Assembly: GCF_049537155.1 (NCBI RefSeq)
Contig: NZ_JBMVQZ010000001.1
Span: 570,330 to 634,329, forward strand
Source: Limisphaera sp049537155
GTDB taxonomy: Bacteria > Verrucomicrobiota > Verrucomicrobiia > Limisphaerales > Limisphaeraceae
Direction of reading: 5' to 3'
DNA length: 64,000 bases
Below the pieces are notes generated by a model. That model did not search any database. It saw nothing but the letters and a program-made list of their open reading frames with translations, and had not been told where the DNA came from. Shown in pieces: positions 20,709-29,057 of the stretch. The first letter of the stretch is position 1. The number at the start of each line of letters is the position of its first letter. The position numbers and the translations under genes are program-made.

Positions 20709-21567
20709 GTGGGCCGTGTCCTGTTTCTGATCCTCCTCATCCTGCTGGTCTTTGCCGCCGAGGCCCTCCTGCGCCGGCAATTGATCCGGCGGATCCTCTC
20801 CCGCACGCATCTCCCCGTCGCTCCAGTACGCCGTGGCACGATTCACCGGCTACGACATCGTCGCCCTGGGCCTGTACATCTCCCTGAAAATGGTCGGGAT
20901 TGACCTCAGCTCCCTCGCCTTGGTGGCCGGGGCCGTCAGCGTGGGGATCGGCTTCGGCCTCCAAAACATCATCCACAACTTCGTGAGCGGTCTGATCAGC
21001 CTCGCCGAGCGCCCCATCGCCATCGGTGACCGCATGGAAGTGGAGGGCGTGGCCGGACGCGTCAGCGAAATCAACCTGCGCAGCACCACCGCGGTCAGCA
21101 ACGACAACATCTCCATCATCGTGCCCAACTCGGCCTTCATCAGCGGCAAGGTCATCAACTGGAGCCACGGTGATCCCGAGGTGCGCATCCGCATCCCGGT
21201 CGGCGTGGCCTACGGCAGCGATCCGGATCATGTCAGGCGCGTTCTTCTGCGGGTGGCCGCCGGGCACCCGGCCGTACTGCGCGATCCCGCGCCCCAGGTC
21301 TTCTTCGACAGTTTCGGCGACAGCGCGCCAAACTTCGAGCTGGCCGTCTGGAGCGCGGAGATGGTCACGGCGCCGCGCCGGTTTCGCAGCGACCTGAACT
21401 TCGCCCTCGCCCGCGCCCTTCGCGAGGAAGGCATCGAAATCCCCTTCCCCCAACGCGATCTCCACCTGCGCTCCGGGGCCCTCACCCTCTCCGGCCCGGG
21501 CGGCTCCACCCAGGTCTGGATCGGTCCGGTGACCGATCCACAGCCCACCGGCAGCGCACCGGGCTGA
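20709..21567 (+). pseudogene. Mechanosensitive channel MscS family, interrupted by a probable one-base frameshift
   Basis: Small MscS-type channel releasing solutes on osmotic downshock. The first membrane helix (VLFLILLILLVFAAEALLRR) is read in the frame that can start at GTG 20709. The second and third helices and the beta/C-terminal domains are in another frame that stays open to 21567 (from GTG 20833, 244 residues). Joining them by one extra C in the CCCC run at 20813-20816 restores HLPPSLQYAVARFTGY, the expected family sequence. Helix III (GAVSVGIGFGLQNIIHNFVSG) and ERPIAIGDRMEVEG are intact. It could be a true frameshift mutation or a sequencing error in the homopolymer. The exact 5' end is uncertain. 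Confidence 0.75.
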
Positions 21568-21729
21568 GCCCCGGCCTGACCGGCTCCTCCAGCCGCTCTT
21601 TCCCTGCCGCAACCGCGGCCGTCCCGCATCGCCACGCCAAACGACCGCCCATTCGCAATCAGGCTGAGAAACCTTCAACCGCCACCCAGCGGTGCTCACC
21701 CGTCACGCACCCGACATCCACGCTCCCGT

Positions 21730-23160
21730 TCACAGGCCGGCACCCGACACCGGCCCCACGTACCGCACCCGCGGCGGGACCACCAGCCGGCCCCCGCGCC
21801 CGACCCGGTAAGCGTAAGCCCCGATGTCCCATGCGCCCGTCCTGGAGGTTCCCAGGATGTCCGTCCCAAACAGCGTCCCCAGATTCAACCCCCGCCCGAT
21901 GAGCGGGCTACCCTCCCGCAACCGAAAATCCAACTTCTCCACATCCACAAAACCCGGATCCCCGCCGTTGATCCCGTGCGGCTCCCACCACTTGCCCCAC
22001 GTCGCCCAACCACCCGGATTCCCCACCGGCCGCCGCAGCGGATCCTCCTCCACCGGCCCGTAACCCGCCTTGCCCACGTAGTTGTGGTCCGCCACCACGT
22101 TCGTCAGCTCCTGCCCAAACCCGTACCACCCCACCGTGTTCCTGGAGTCTCCACAATCGAGGAAGATGTTGTTGATGACCTGACACCCGTGCGCATGGTT
22201 CGTCCCCGACCGTCCACCATACGTGCTGCTGTAATACCGCGACCCAAAATACAACGCGTGCCCCCCGTTGGTCTTGTTGCACCGGTAAAACACGTTGTTG
22301 AAATACTTCACCTCCGGAATCGTGCAACTGGCCTGCAACGCAATGTCCACAAAAACATTGTTCCGAAACGTCCAGTCCCGAATCTCCGGCACCAGATTCC
22401 CCTCCAACTGCGTCAGCTGCCCGCCCCACACCCCCACCACCCGGTTGCCCTCGATCACCTGACCCAGACTCCCGTCCCCGTTGTTCCCAAACGTCTGAAT
22501 GAAATCCGGATGATTCCCCACCCCCTCCACCACGTAGTTGTTCGAACACACGTTGTATCCAATGTAATTGTCCCGCCCAAACAGACGGAAAAAGTCCACT
22601 GCACCCCCATCCCGCAGAAAATTGCCCACCACCTGATTGGAATTTCCCATGACCGAGGCCATGGTAATGCCGATGACGTTGCGGATCTCGTTGCTGATGA
22701 CCACGCAGGCACTCGCCACCTCACCCGTTCCAAACGGCTTGACTCGCGGCGCCTGCCATTCGATCCCGTACACCTTCGGCGCACCCGCCACGTCCAGCAC
22801 ACAGTTCGACAACACCCCGTAATGCCCCCCGTGCCCAAAGTACACCAAACGCGAGTAAGCCTGTGTCACGCCGGTAAACCGCAGGTTCTGCACCGTCACC
22901 CAAGGATGCCGGAAGATGAACTGCCGCAGCGTGGCCACACCCTGCCCGTCCAGCACAATCCGCCGATCCGGCTCCCCACCCCGCACCGTCGCCACCGATT
23001 CGTCATACACCCCCGCCGACAACAACACCACGTCCCCCGGCTGCGCCGCGTTCATCGCCGACCGAACCGTGGCATAATCCGCCGGCACACGCAGGACGGC
23101 GGCTTCTCCACGGACCACCCCCATGCAGAGCCACCACACCGATGCCAGACCGACACCCAT
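21730..23160 (-). CDS. Secreted right-handed beta-helix (pectate-lyase-fold) protein
   Basis: 476 residues. The signal peptide (MGVGLASVWWLCMGVV...) is followed by RVPADYATVRSAMNAAQPGDVVLLSAGVYDESV, the standard opening of a parallel beta-helix. Repeated rungs with Asn/Gly/Val ladders follow (for example ISNEIRNVIGI, GNSNQVVGNFLRDGG, NNVFVDIALQ, INNIFLDCGDSRN). The C-terminal HGINGGDPGFVDVEKLDFRLREGSPLIGRG is typical of DUF1565/pectate-lyase-like secreted proteins in Verrucomicrobia and Planctomycetes. Substrate unknown; polysaccharide lyase or adhesin are both possible. In-frame ATGs at 23217 and 23247 would give a longer leader. Confidence 0.75.
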   Translation of the reverse strand: MGVGLASVWWLCMGVVRGEAAVLRVPADYATVRSAMNAAQPGDVVLLSAGVYDESVATVRGGEPDRRIVLDGQGVATLRQFIFRHPWVTVQNLRFTGVTQAYSRLVYFGHGGHYGVLSNCVLDVAGAPKVYGIEWQAPRVKPFGTGEVASACVVISNEIRNVIGITMASVMGNSNQVVGNFLRDGGAVDFFRLFGRDNYIGYNVCSNNYVVEGVGNHPDFIQTFGNNGDGSLGQVIEGNRVVGVWGGQLTQLEGNLVPEIRDWTFRNNVFVDIALQASCTIPEVKYFNNVFYRCNKTNGGHALYFGSRYYSSTYGGRSGTNHAHGCQVINNIFLDCGDSRNTVGWYGFGQELTNVVADHNYVGKAGYGPVEEDPLRRPVGNPGGWATWGKWWEPHGINGGDPGFVDVEKLDFRLREGSPLIGRGLNLGTLFGTDILGTSRTGAWDIGAYAYRVGRGGRLVVPPRVRYVGPVSGAGL

Positions 23161-23773
23161 CCATCCAAAAACCGGGCATCGGCCTGTCCAAGGTCGAGGC
23201 AAACTCCCGCACCCCATACGTCCGCACCCTGCCCAAGCACCTTCCATGCCCGCGCAGACTGCGCAGGAATCGGCCCACCGCCCCGACCGCCCGGTTCCGT
23301 CAAAGGCCCTGTTGGCCGGTCCGGGCAGGCTCGAAATGCCGCCTCTGGCACCTTCACGAACCCTCCGCCGGGGACGTCGAAAACATCGAACAATCTCCGA
23401 TCTCAAGCGCTGTCGGAAAGACACCCCAAGACTGCACAGCCCAAACCCCACGCGTGCGCCCCAGGATGACGCCCCCACAAACGGCTCCCAGGGCGTCGTC
23501 CTTCATCCGCCACCTCCCTGGTGAATGCCCCTCTCTTCTGCTTCTCGCAGTAGCCGCCCCGGTGCCTGACGCGTTGACCCGACGCTGTCGGATAATCGGA
23601 CGCCTTCGTGGGGCCCGGCCTCATGGCATCCCCGACCTGGTGGCCGACGGCTGCAAACGCCCACCGACAATTGCCAACTCCCATGCCCGGCCCCCGCGCA
23701 GTGCGACGGGCCCTTTCACGCCCGGTCGAATCCACTTGGCGCGACCGGGCCGCTTCCATTAAACCGTGGGGCC

Positions 23774-25558
23774 GTGGCGGAACCGCACACCAACCTCAAC
23801 CCCGAGGCGAACCGTTTTCCGCGACAGGCCCGGTACATCCTGGGCAACGAGGCCGCGGAACGCTACAGCTACTACGGCATGAAGGGCATCCTCGCCCTGT
23901 ACATCACCAACGTGCTGTTGATGTCCAGGGACGAGGCCACCCAGATCATCCACATCTTCAGTTTCGTCAACTACTTCATGCCCGTGCTCGGCGCCTACGT
24001 CTCGGACCGCTGGTGGGGCCGGTACAAAACCATCCTGTACATCTCGCTCTTTTACTGCCTCGGCCACGGCATCCTGGCCCTCAGCGACGCGTTCGAGAGC
24101 GTGGACGCCAAAACACTCTGCCTGTATGCAGGGCTGGCGCTGATTGCCTTCGGTTCCGGCGGAATCAAACCGTGCGTGTCGGCCTTCATGGGGGACCAGT
24201 TCAAACCCGAACAACGCCACCTCCTGCCCCGCGCCTACGCCGCCTTCTACTGGTCCATCAATCTCGGTTCGACAGCGGCGTTTCTTACCATTCCCTACGT
24301 CCGCAAAGAATGGGGCTACAGCTGGGCGTTCGGCATCCCGGGCATCGCCATGGCCGTGGCCACCTTCGTGTTCTGGCTCGGCACCAAATACTACGTCATG
24401 GTTCCCCCGGCCCGTGAAACGAAGTCCGCCGGGTTCTTCCGCGTCTTTTTCCATGCCTTCATGCACCGGCGCGAACGGCGTCCCGGGGAAGGCTTCTGGG
24501 CACCGGCCCTGAAACGGTTCAAGCCGGAGGAGGTGGACGCCGCCGCCTCGGTCGGGCCCATCCTCATGATCTTCGCACTGGCGCCGATCTTCTGGGCGTT
24601 GTTCGATCAAACCTTCTCCACCTGGGTCCTTCAAGGCGAACAGATGCGGCCGGTCCACTTGTCCAAGCCGGGTTTTCATCCGGCAGGCGTATCCGATCCG
24701 ATCCGGCTCCTCTCGGACCTCCGCAACCCAACCAACCGGGTGGGACAATGGCTCTGGCAGAAGCTCCCGCATGAAACCCGGGACGAGCTCGCCCGGGCCA
24801 ACCCCTCTTCCCCGGAGATCAAGACCCTCCTCAGCCAGGCCCTCAACCTCCTGGTGGCCGGTCCGGCGCTATACGATCCGGGGATCTTCGATTCCAACCG
24901 GTTCAGTGCGGAACTGCGCCTGGCACTCCGGCACGCGAACGAACCCGGGGACATCCCGCACCTCAACCGCCTGCTCTTGGAAGAGTCGTTCCCGGAGTCC
25001 CTCGTCAAGGCCTACCGAATCGGCCCCGAAGAAATGCTCTCCGCAAATCCGATCCTGGTCATGATTCTGGTCCCGATCATGACCCTCGGTGTGTACCCGT
25101 TGCTGGGGCGGCTGGCCACACCCCTGCGGCGCATGTCCATGGGCATGTTCCTGGCCGCCGGGTCGTTCGTCATCGTGGCCTGGCTCCAAAAGCGAATCGA
25201 CAGCGGCGAGGAACTCAGCATCCTCTGGCAACTGCTGCCCTACACCGTCCTGACCATCGCCGAGGTGCTGTTCTCCACCACGGGGCTCGAGTTCGCCTTC
25301 CGCGAAGCCGCGCCCTCCATGAAGAGCATCATCATGGGCTTCTGGACCCTTACCGTCGCCGTCGGGAATCTCTTCGTCACTGTCGTCACCGCCCTCGCCG
25401 GCAAGGTCCTGGGCCAGGGCGGCGCCAATCATGAAGTGGCCGTCACCCCGCAAATGTTCCTGTTCTACGCAGGCCTCACCTTCCTGGTCGCCATCCTCTT
25501 CAGCGTGGTGGCCTCCTTCTACAAATACCGCGATCCCCAGGCCGCCCTCGGTCGTTGA
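23774..25558 (+). CDS. Proton-dependent oligopeptide transporter (POT/PTR family)
   Basis: 594 residues, inner-membrane importer of di- and tripeptides driven by protons. The diagnostic ExxER motif is in GNEAAERYSYYG at the first helix, followed by the family signature region around LIAFGSGGIKPCVSAFMGDQF and FYWSINLGSTAAF. About 12-14 membrane segments are visible. A hydrophilic insert of roughly 130 residues (about 305-420, with KPGFHPAGVSD and NPSSPEIKTLL) makes it longer than the usual 480-500, as in several environmental POT members. The start is GTG 23774. It is a single gene on the plus strand. Confidence 0.9.
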   Translation: MAEPHTNLNPEANRFPRQARYILGNEAAERYSYYGMKGILALYITNVLLMSRDEATQIIHIFSFVNYFMPVLGAYVSDRWWGRYKTILYISLFYCLGHGILALSDAFESVDAKTLCLYAGLALIAFGSGGIKPCVSAFMGDQFKPEQRHLLPRAYAAFYWSINLGSTAAFLTIPYVRKEWGYSWAFGIPGIAMAVATFVFWLGTKYYVMVPPARETKSAGFFRVFFHAFMHRRERRPGEGFWAPALKRFKPEEVDAAASVGPILMIFALAPIFWALFDQTFSTWVLQGEQMRPVHLSKPGFHPAGVSDPIRLLSDLRNPTNRVGQWLWQKLPHETRDELARANPSSPEIKTLLSQALNLLVAGPALYDPGIFDSNRFSAELRLALRHANEPGDIPHLNRLLLEESFPESLVKAYRIGPEEMLSANPILVMILVPIMTLGVYPLLGRLATPLRRMSMGMFLAAGSFVIVAWLQKRIDSGEELSILWQLLPYTVLTIAEVLFSTTGLEFAFREAAPSMKSIIMGFWTLTVAVGNLFVTVVTALAGKVLGQGGANHEVAVTPQMFLFYAGLTFLVAILFSVVASFYKYRDPQAALGR

Positions 25559-25774
25559 ACCCAACCCGGCGGCCGGGATCCCCGGCAACCCTCACACTGG
25601 CGCAATCGGCCTTCCGCCCTTCTCGGCAGGCCCGCACCGCGCCCCGGATCAGCCAAGCCCGGTCCTGCAGGTCGTTCCGCACTCGGATCCCCACCCGCAA
25701 ACGAACCTGCACCTCTCCGAACGAACCACCCACACTTGTCAGAACGCCGGACAGGCGGGACACTGCAGGGCGCC

Positions 25775-26317
25775 GTGCAGGTCGAACAAGGTCCATGGGC
25801 CGCGCCCGCACCGCGGCAGGCCCCGCCGCTGTGGCACCGGCTGTTGCTGGGCAGGAACCCGCGCCGGACACTGTTCCGGGCGGTGTTGCTGGCCGCACTG
25901 GCCTTCCTGACGTTGCGGTACGTCGTCACGCCGGTGCGGGTGCAGGGGATCAGCATGTGGCCCACCTGCCGGGATGGCCAGTGGGCTTGGGTCTATCGCC
26001 TGGCGTACGTCTTTTCCGAACCCCGCCGCGGCGACATCGTGGCCGTGCGGTTCACCGCCGGCGAACATGTCATGCTGCTGAAACGTGTGGTCGGACTGCC
26101 GGGAGAGACGGTCTCGTTCCATGGCGGCCGACTCCATGTCAACGGCCGGCCGTTGGACGAGCCGTATGTCCGGTCTCCCTGTGACTGGGAGGAGCCCGAG
26201 CGACTCCTCGGCCCGGACGAGTACTACGTGGTGGGCGACAACCGCGCCATGCCGCGCGAGGACCACGTTCACGGCATCGCGGAGCGGTGGCGCATCGTGG
26301 GAAGGTTGATCCAATGA
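25775..26317 (+). CDS. lepB: Signal peptidase I
   Basis: About 180 residues, short compared with E. coli LepB. It removes signal peptides from exported proteins at the outer face of the inner membrane. One membrane anchor (TLFRAVLLAALAFLTLRYVV) precedes the catalytic Ser in GISMWPT. The general-base Lys is in MLLKRVVGLPGE, and GDIVAVRF and YYVVGDNRAMPRED mark boxes C and E. The GTG at 25775 has AGGG four bases upstream; a TTG at 25736 is a weaker choice. The stop overlaps the next gene by four bases (ATGA). A second signal peptidase gene is at 43.5 kb. Confidence 0.88.
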   Translation: MQVEQGPWAAPAPRQAPPLWHRLLLGRNPRRTLFRAVLLAALAFLTLRYVVTPVRVQGISMWPTCRDGQWAWVYRLAYVFSEPRRGDIVAVRFTAGEHVMLLKRVVGLPGETVSFHGGRLHVNGRPLDEPYVRSPCDWEEPERLLGPDEYYVVGDNRAMPREDHVHGIAERWRIVGRLIQ

Positions 26318-26805
26318 GGATCTCGTGGCCCGTGTGGGGTGTTCTGGTGGCCTTGGCCGGTGCGATGGTCTGGTGGGCGTGGCCCTCACCCGAAAAGGCC
26401 ATCCGCAGGGAGTTGTCCGCCCTCGCGGATGCCTTCACCTACCCGCCCAACGAACCCCCGCTCAACGCATGGAGCGAAGTGAACCAGATCTGCCTTCGTC
26501 TCACCCCGGACGTCGAGATCCACCTCGACGCGCCCGGCCTGGGACGCCGAACCGTGCACGGCCGCGAAGAAGTCCGCCAGGGCCTTCTGGCCTGGCGACA
26601 ACGCGTCAACGGCGCACGGGTGGAGTTTCCCGACATCAGGGTGCTCGTCGGGCCGGACCGCACATCGGCAGTGGTCTATGTCACCGTGCAGGCGCAGGTG
26701 GGGGGCGAACCGGACCTGGGCGTTCAGGAGTTCAAACTCCTCTTTCAAAAAGACGACGGGCGCTGGCGCATCGCCCGCGCGGAAAGTGTCCAACCGCTGC
26801 GCTGA
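26314..26805 (+). CDS. Membrane-anchored NTF2/SnoaL-like small protein
   Basis: 163 residues. An N-terminal hydrophobic segment (WPVWGVLVALAGAMVWWAWP) acts as an anchor or uncleaved signal. The remainder has the pattern of an NTF2-like alpha+beta fold: a long first helix with AIRRELSALADAF, then VEIHLDAPGLGRRTVHGREEVRQGLLAWRQRV and terminal strands VVYVTVQAQVG and FKLLFQKDDGRWRIARAES. No catalytic residues can be assigned. It is translationally coupled to lepB by an ATGA overlap, suggesting a joint role in export or envelope upkeep, but that is inference. Confidence 0.6.
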   Translation: MRISWPVWGVLVALAGAMVWWAWPSPEKAIRRELSALADAFTYPPNEPPLNAWSEVNQICLRLTPDVEIHLDAPGLGRRTVHGREEVRQGLLAWRQRVNGARVEFPDIRVLVGPDRTSAVVYVTVQAQVGGEPDLGVQEFKLLFQKDDGRWRIARAESVQPLR

Positions 26806-26944
26806 AGACGGTGTGCCCGGTTCACACCGGCGTCTGCTCTCCCCGGACGGCCGCTTTTGCCGGCCCGTTCCGCCGCCTGCACACGCCCTCGCGCCCCCCG
26901 CCTTGAGATTGGAACGCTGGCGTCCCCACCCGTACGCTACGGCC

Positions 26945-27739
26945 ATGCGCATCGTCACGTTGCTCACCGATTTCGGCTCACGGGACGGGTTCGTCGGCGT
27001 GATGAAAGGGATCCTCTGGTCGCGAGCCCCGCACTGTCAGGTGGTGGACCTGACCCACGAAATCGAACCCGGCGACATCCGGTCGGCCGCCTTCGTCCTC
27101 TTCAATGCCCACCGCTGGTTTCCGCCCGGAACCGTCCACGTGGTGGTGGTGGACCCCGGGGTGGGCAGCCCCCGCCCCGCACTGGCGGTGCGCACCGCGC
27201 GCGCGTGGTACGTGGGCCCGGACAACGGCGTGCTGAGTTGGGCCCTGCGCGGGCAAAAGCTCTGGACCATCCGCCGGATCGAGAACAAAGCCCTCTTCCT
27301 GCACCCCGTCAGCCAGACCTTCCACGGCCGCGATGTCTTCGCACCCGTGGCCGCATACCTGGCCGGAGGGGGCCACGCCGAAAAACTCGGCCCCGTCGTG
27401 CGCGAATGGCAGCAGATTCCATGGCCGGAACCCATCCAGCACGACAATACCTGGCGCGGCGAAATCCTCTATGTGGACCGCTTCGGCAACGCCCTCACCA
27501 ACCTGCCCCACTCCTTGCCGGGCTGGAACAGACCGTTCCTGTTCCTCGTCCGCGGAAAAACGACGGTCCGGTTTCCTGCCGGGCGGTTCTACGCCGAAGT
27601 CCCGCGCGGCAAACCCATCGCCGTGCCGGGGTCCAGTGGCTTCTGGGAACTGGCCCTGCATGGCGACTCCGCCGCCCGCCGTTTCGGCCTCGCACCCGGC
27701 GATCCCGTCCGCCTCGTACCCGCACACAAGGGCATGTGA
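26945..27739 (+). CDS. S-adenosyl-L-methionine hydrolase (adenosine-forming), DUF62 family
   Basis: 264 residues. This family splits SAM with water to adenosine and methionine and is related to fluorinases. Diagnostic stretches are LLTDFGSRDGFVGVMKG at the start, VVVVDPGVGSPR, YVGPDNGVLSWAL and FHGRDVFAPVAAYLA, with the conserved Asp/Arg/His set. The C-terminal barrel follows (VDRFGNALTNLP, VPGSSGFWELAL). The ATG at 26945 was chosen because the family begins with this motif; the frame is open further upstream without coding features. No operon partner is evident and the in vivo role is unclear. Confidence 0.88.
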   Translation: MRIVTLLTDFGSRDGFVGVMKGILWSRAPHCQVVDLTHEIEPGDIRSAAFVLFNAHRWFPPGTVHVVVVDPGVGSPRPALAVRTARAWYVGPDNGVLSWALRGQKLWTIRRIENKALFLHPVSQTFHGRDVFAPVAAYLAGGGHAEKLGPVVREWQQIPWPEPIQHDNTWRGEILYVDRFGNALTNLPHSLPGWNRPFLFLVRGKTTVRFPAGRFYAEVPRGKPIAVPGSSGFWELALHGDSAARRFGLAPGDPVRLVPAHKGM

Positions 27740-27770
27740 ACCGACGGCCCACCGGCCCGCGAGCCCGCCC

Positions 27771-28805
27771 TCAGGCCACGCCGTACGGACAGCCCGGCCA
27801 GTGCGGCTCAGCCGGCCGCAGCGCGGCCTGCTGTGCCGCCTGCTGTTCCTCCCGTAGAAAGATGCTCCCGCATCCGGCAGCCATCTCCTTGAGCCGTTTT
27901 TCGCCCGGCTCGTCCAACGGTCGGAACCGTCGTGCAGCCTCGATGGAACGGTCCAGAAGATCGAGAAATGCGGGCGGAAACGCGGCCACCACACCGGGTT
28001 GCGACAAGGCAAACCGCAGGGCCAGCTCGATGTCTTCCGGCGTTTCCACGGACCGATACCACCACCGGCGCGAGCGTTCCATCCCGGCCGGCCAGGCCCC
28101 GTGAGAAAGCGCCTTGATGGCCAGCACCGCCGCTCCGCGCTCGGCAGCCAGCGCCAGCACCTCGCGCCCGAACCCGCGCGTGTAGAACTCCACGAAATTG
28201 ATCGGGAACATCACCGTGTCGAAAGCAAAACCACGCAGCGCCTCCACCGCCGCACGGGTCGTGTGCGCCGAAAAGCCGATCCACCGAACCTTCCCCTCCT
28301 CCCGTGCCTTCAGGATCGTTTCCATGGCACCACCGGGCCCCAGGGCCTGTTTCACCTCCTCCGTCCGCACCAGGTGATGGAGCTGGTACAGGTCGAAATG
28401 GTCCGTCTTCAAAGCGCGCAGCGAATTCTCCAGTTCCTCGCGTGCGCCGGCTGCATCCCGTTTCTTGGTTTTGCACGCCAGAAAGTATCCGTTGCGCGGG
28501 ATCCCTTGGAGTGCGATCCCCAATTTGCGCTCGCACTCGCCGTTTCCGTAGGCGGGCGCCACGTCGAAGTAGTTCACGCCCCGTTCCCAAGCGTTGCGCA
28601 CGCCGGCGGTGCATCGTTCCTGGTCATGGTGAACCAGGGCCAGTCCGGGAAAACCCACCACCGAGAGGTTCACCCCGGCACGGCCCAGAGGCCGGCGGGG
28701 CAGTCCGTCAACGGTCTCGGCAGCCTGCAAAGCGCGGTGTGGTCCGGCCAGGGCAAGCCATCCGGCCGCACCGCCCAAGGTCCTCAGAAAATCACGACGT
28801 TTCAT
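27771..28805 (-). CDS. Tat-exported aldo/keto reductase
   Basis: 344 residues. The N-terminus MKRRDFLRTLGGAAGWLALAG is a twin-arginine signal, so a periplasmic location is predicted. The reductase fold is complete with the catalytic tetrad: Asp and Tyr in NYFDVAPAYG, Lys in LACKTKKRD and His in LYQLHHLV. Near the end GCGSIFLREEQ and CPYGVA contain cysteines, but no full ferredoxin motif is present. Substrate unknown; Tat-exported members of this family are numerous in Verrucomicrobia and Planctomycetes. It is divergent from prsK across a 250-base region. Confidence 0.85.
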   Translation of the reverse strand: MKRRDFLRTLGGAAGWLALAGPHRALQAAETVDGLPRRPLGRAGVNLSVVGFPGLALVHHDQERCTAGVRNAWERGVNYFDVAPAYGNGECERKLGIALQGIPRNGYFLACKTKKRDAAGAREELENSLRALKTDHFDLYQLHHLVRTEEVKQALGPGGAMETILKAREEGKVRWIGFSAHTTRAAVEALRGFAFDTVMFPINFVEFYTRGFGREVLALAAERGAAVLAIKALSHGAWPAGMERSRRWWYRSVETPEDIELALRFALSQPGVVAAFPPAFLDLLDRSIEAARRFRPLDEPGEKRLKEMAAGCGSIFLREEQQAAQQAALRPAEPHWPGCPYGVA

Positions 28806-29057
28806 CGGCAGGTCGAATTTGGAGGTCGAGGTTTCTCTGGTTTGCAGGGCCCAATCTGGCCCCGAAACCGGGTGGTCGCAAGTGGGATCTCTACCAGCAG
28901 GTTGTTGCTCTCCCTCCTTGCCCCGACCCGTCATCCCTTCCCTGCAAGAGGTCTCTGGGGCCGTAGCCCCACCTCGAGGGCGGGGTTGCCAGACTCCCCG
29001 GGTTGGGGCAGTCTGGCTGCGGTCGCCCGAAACGTCCGAGCGGAGCTGCAAGTCCGG

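Noticed and set aside
27999..29057. N-terminal extension of the PrsK frame
   Set aside because: It overlaps the aldo/keto reductase gene antisense; membrane-domain homology starts at 29058.
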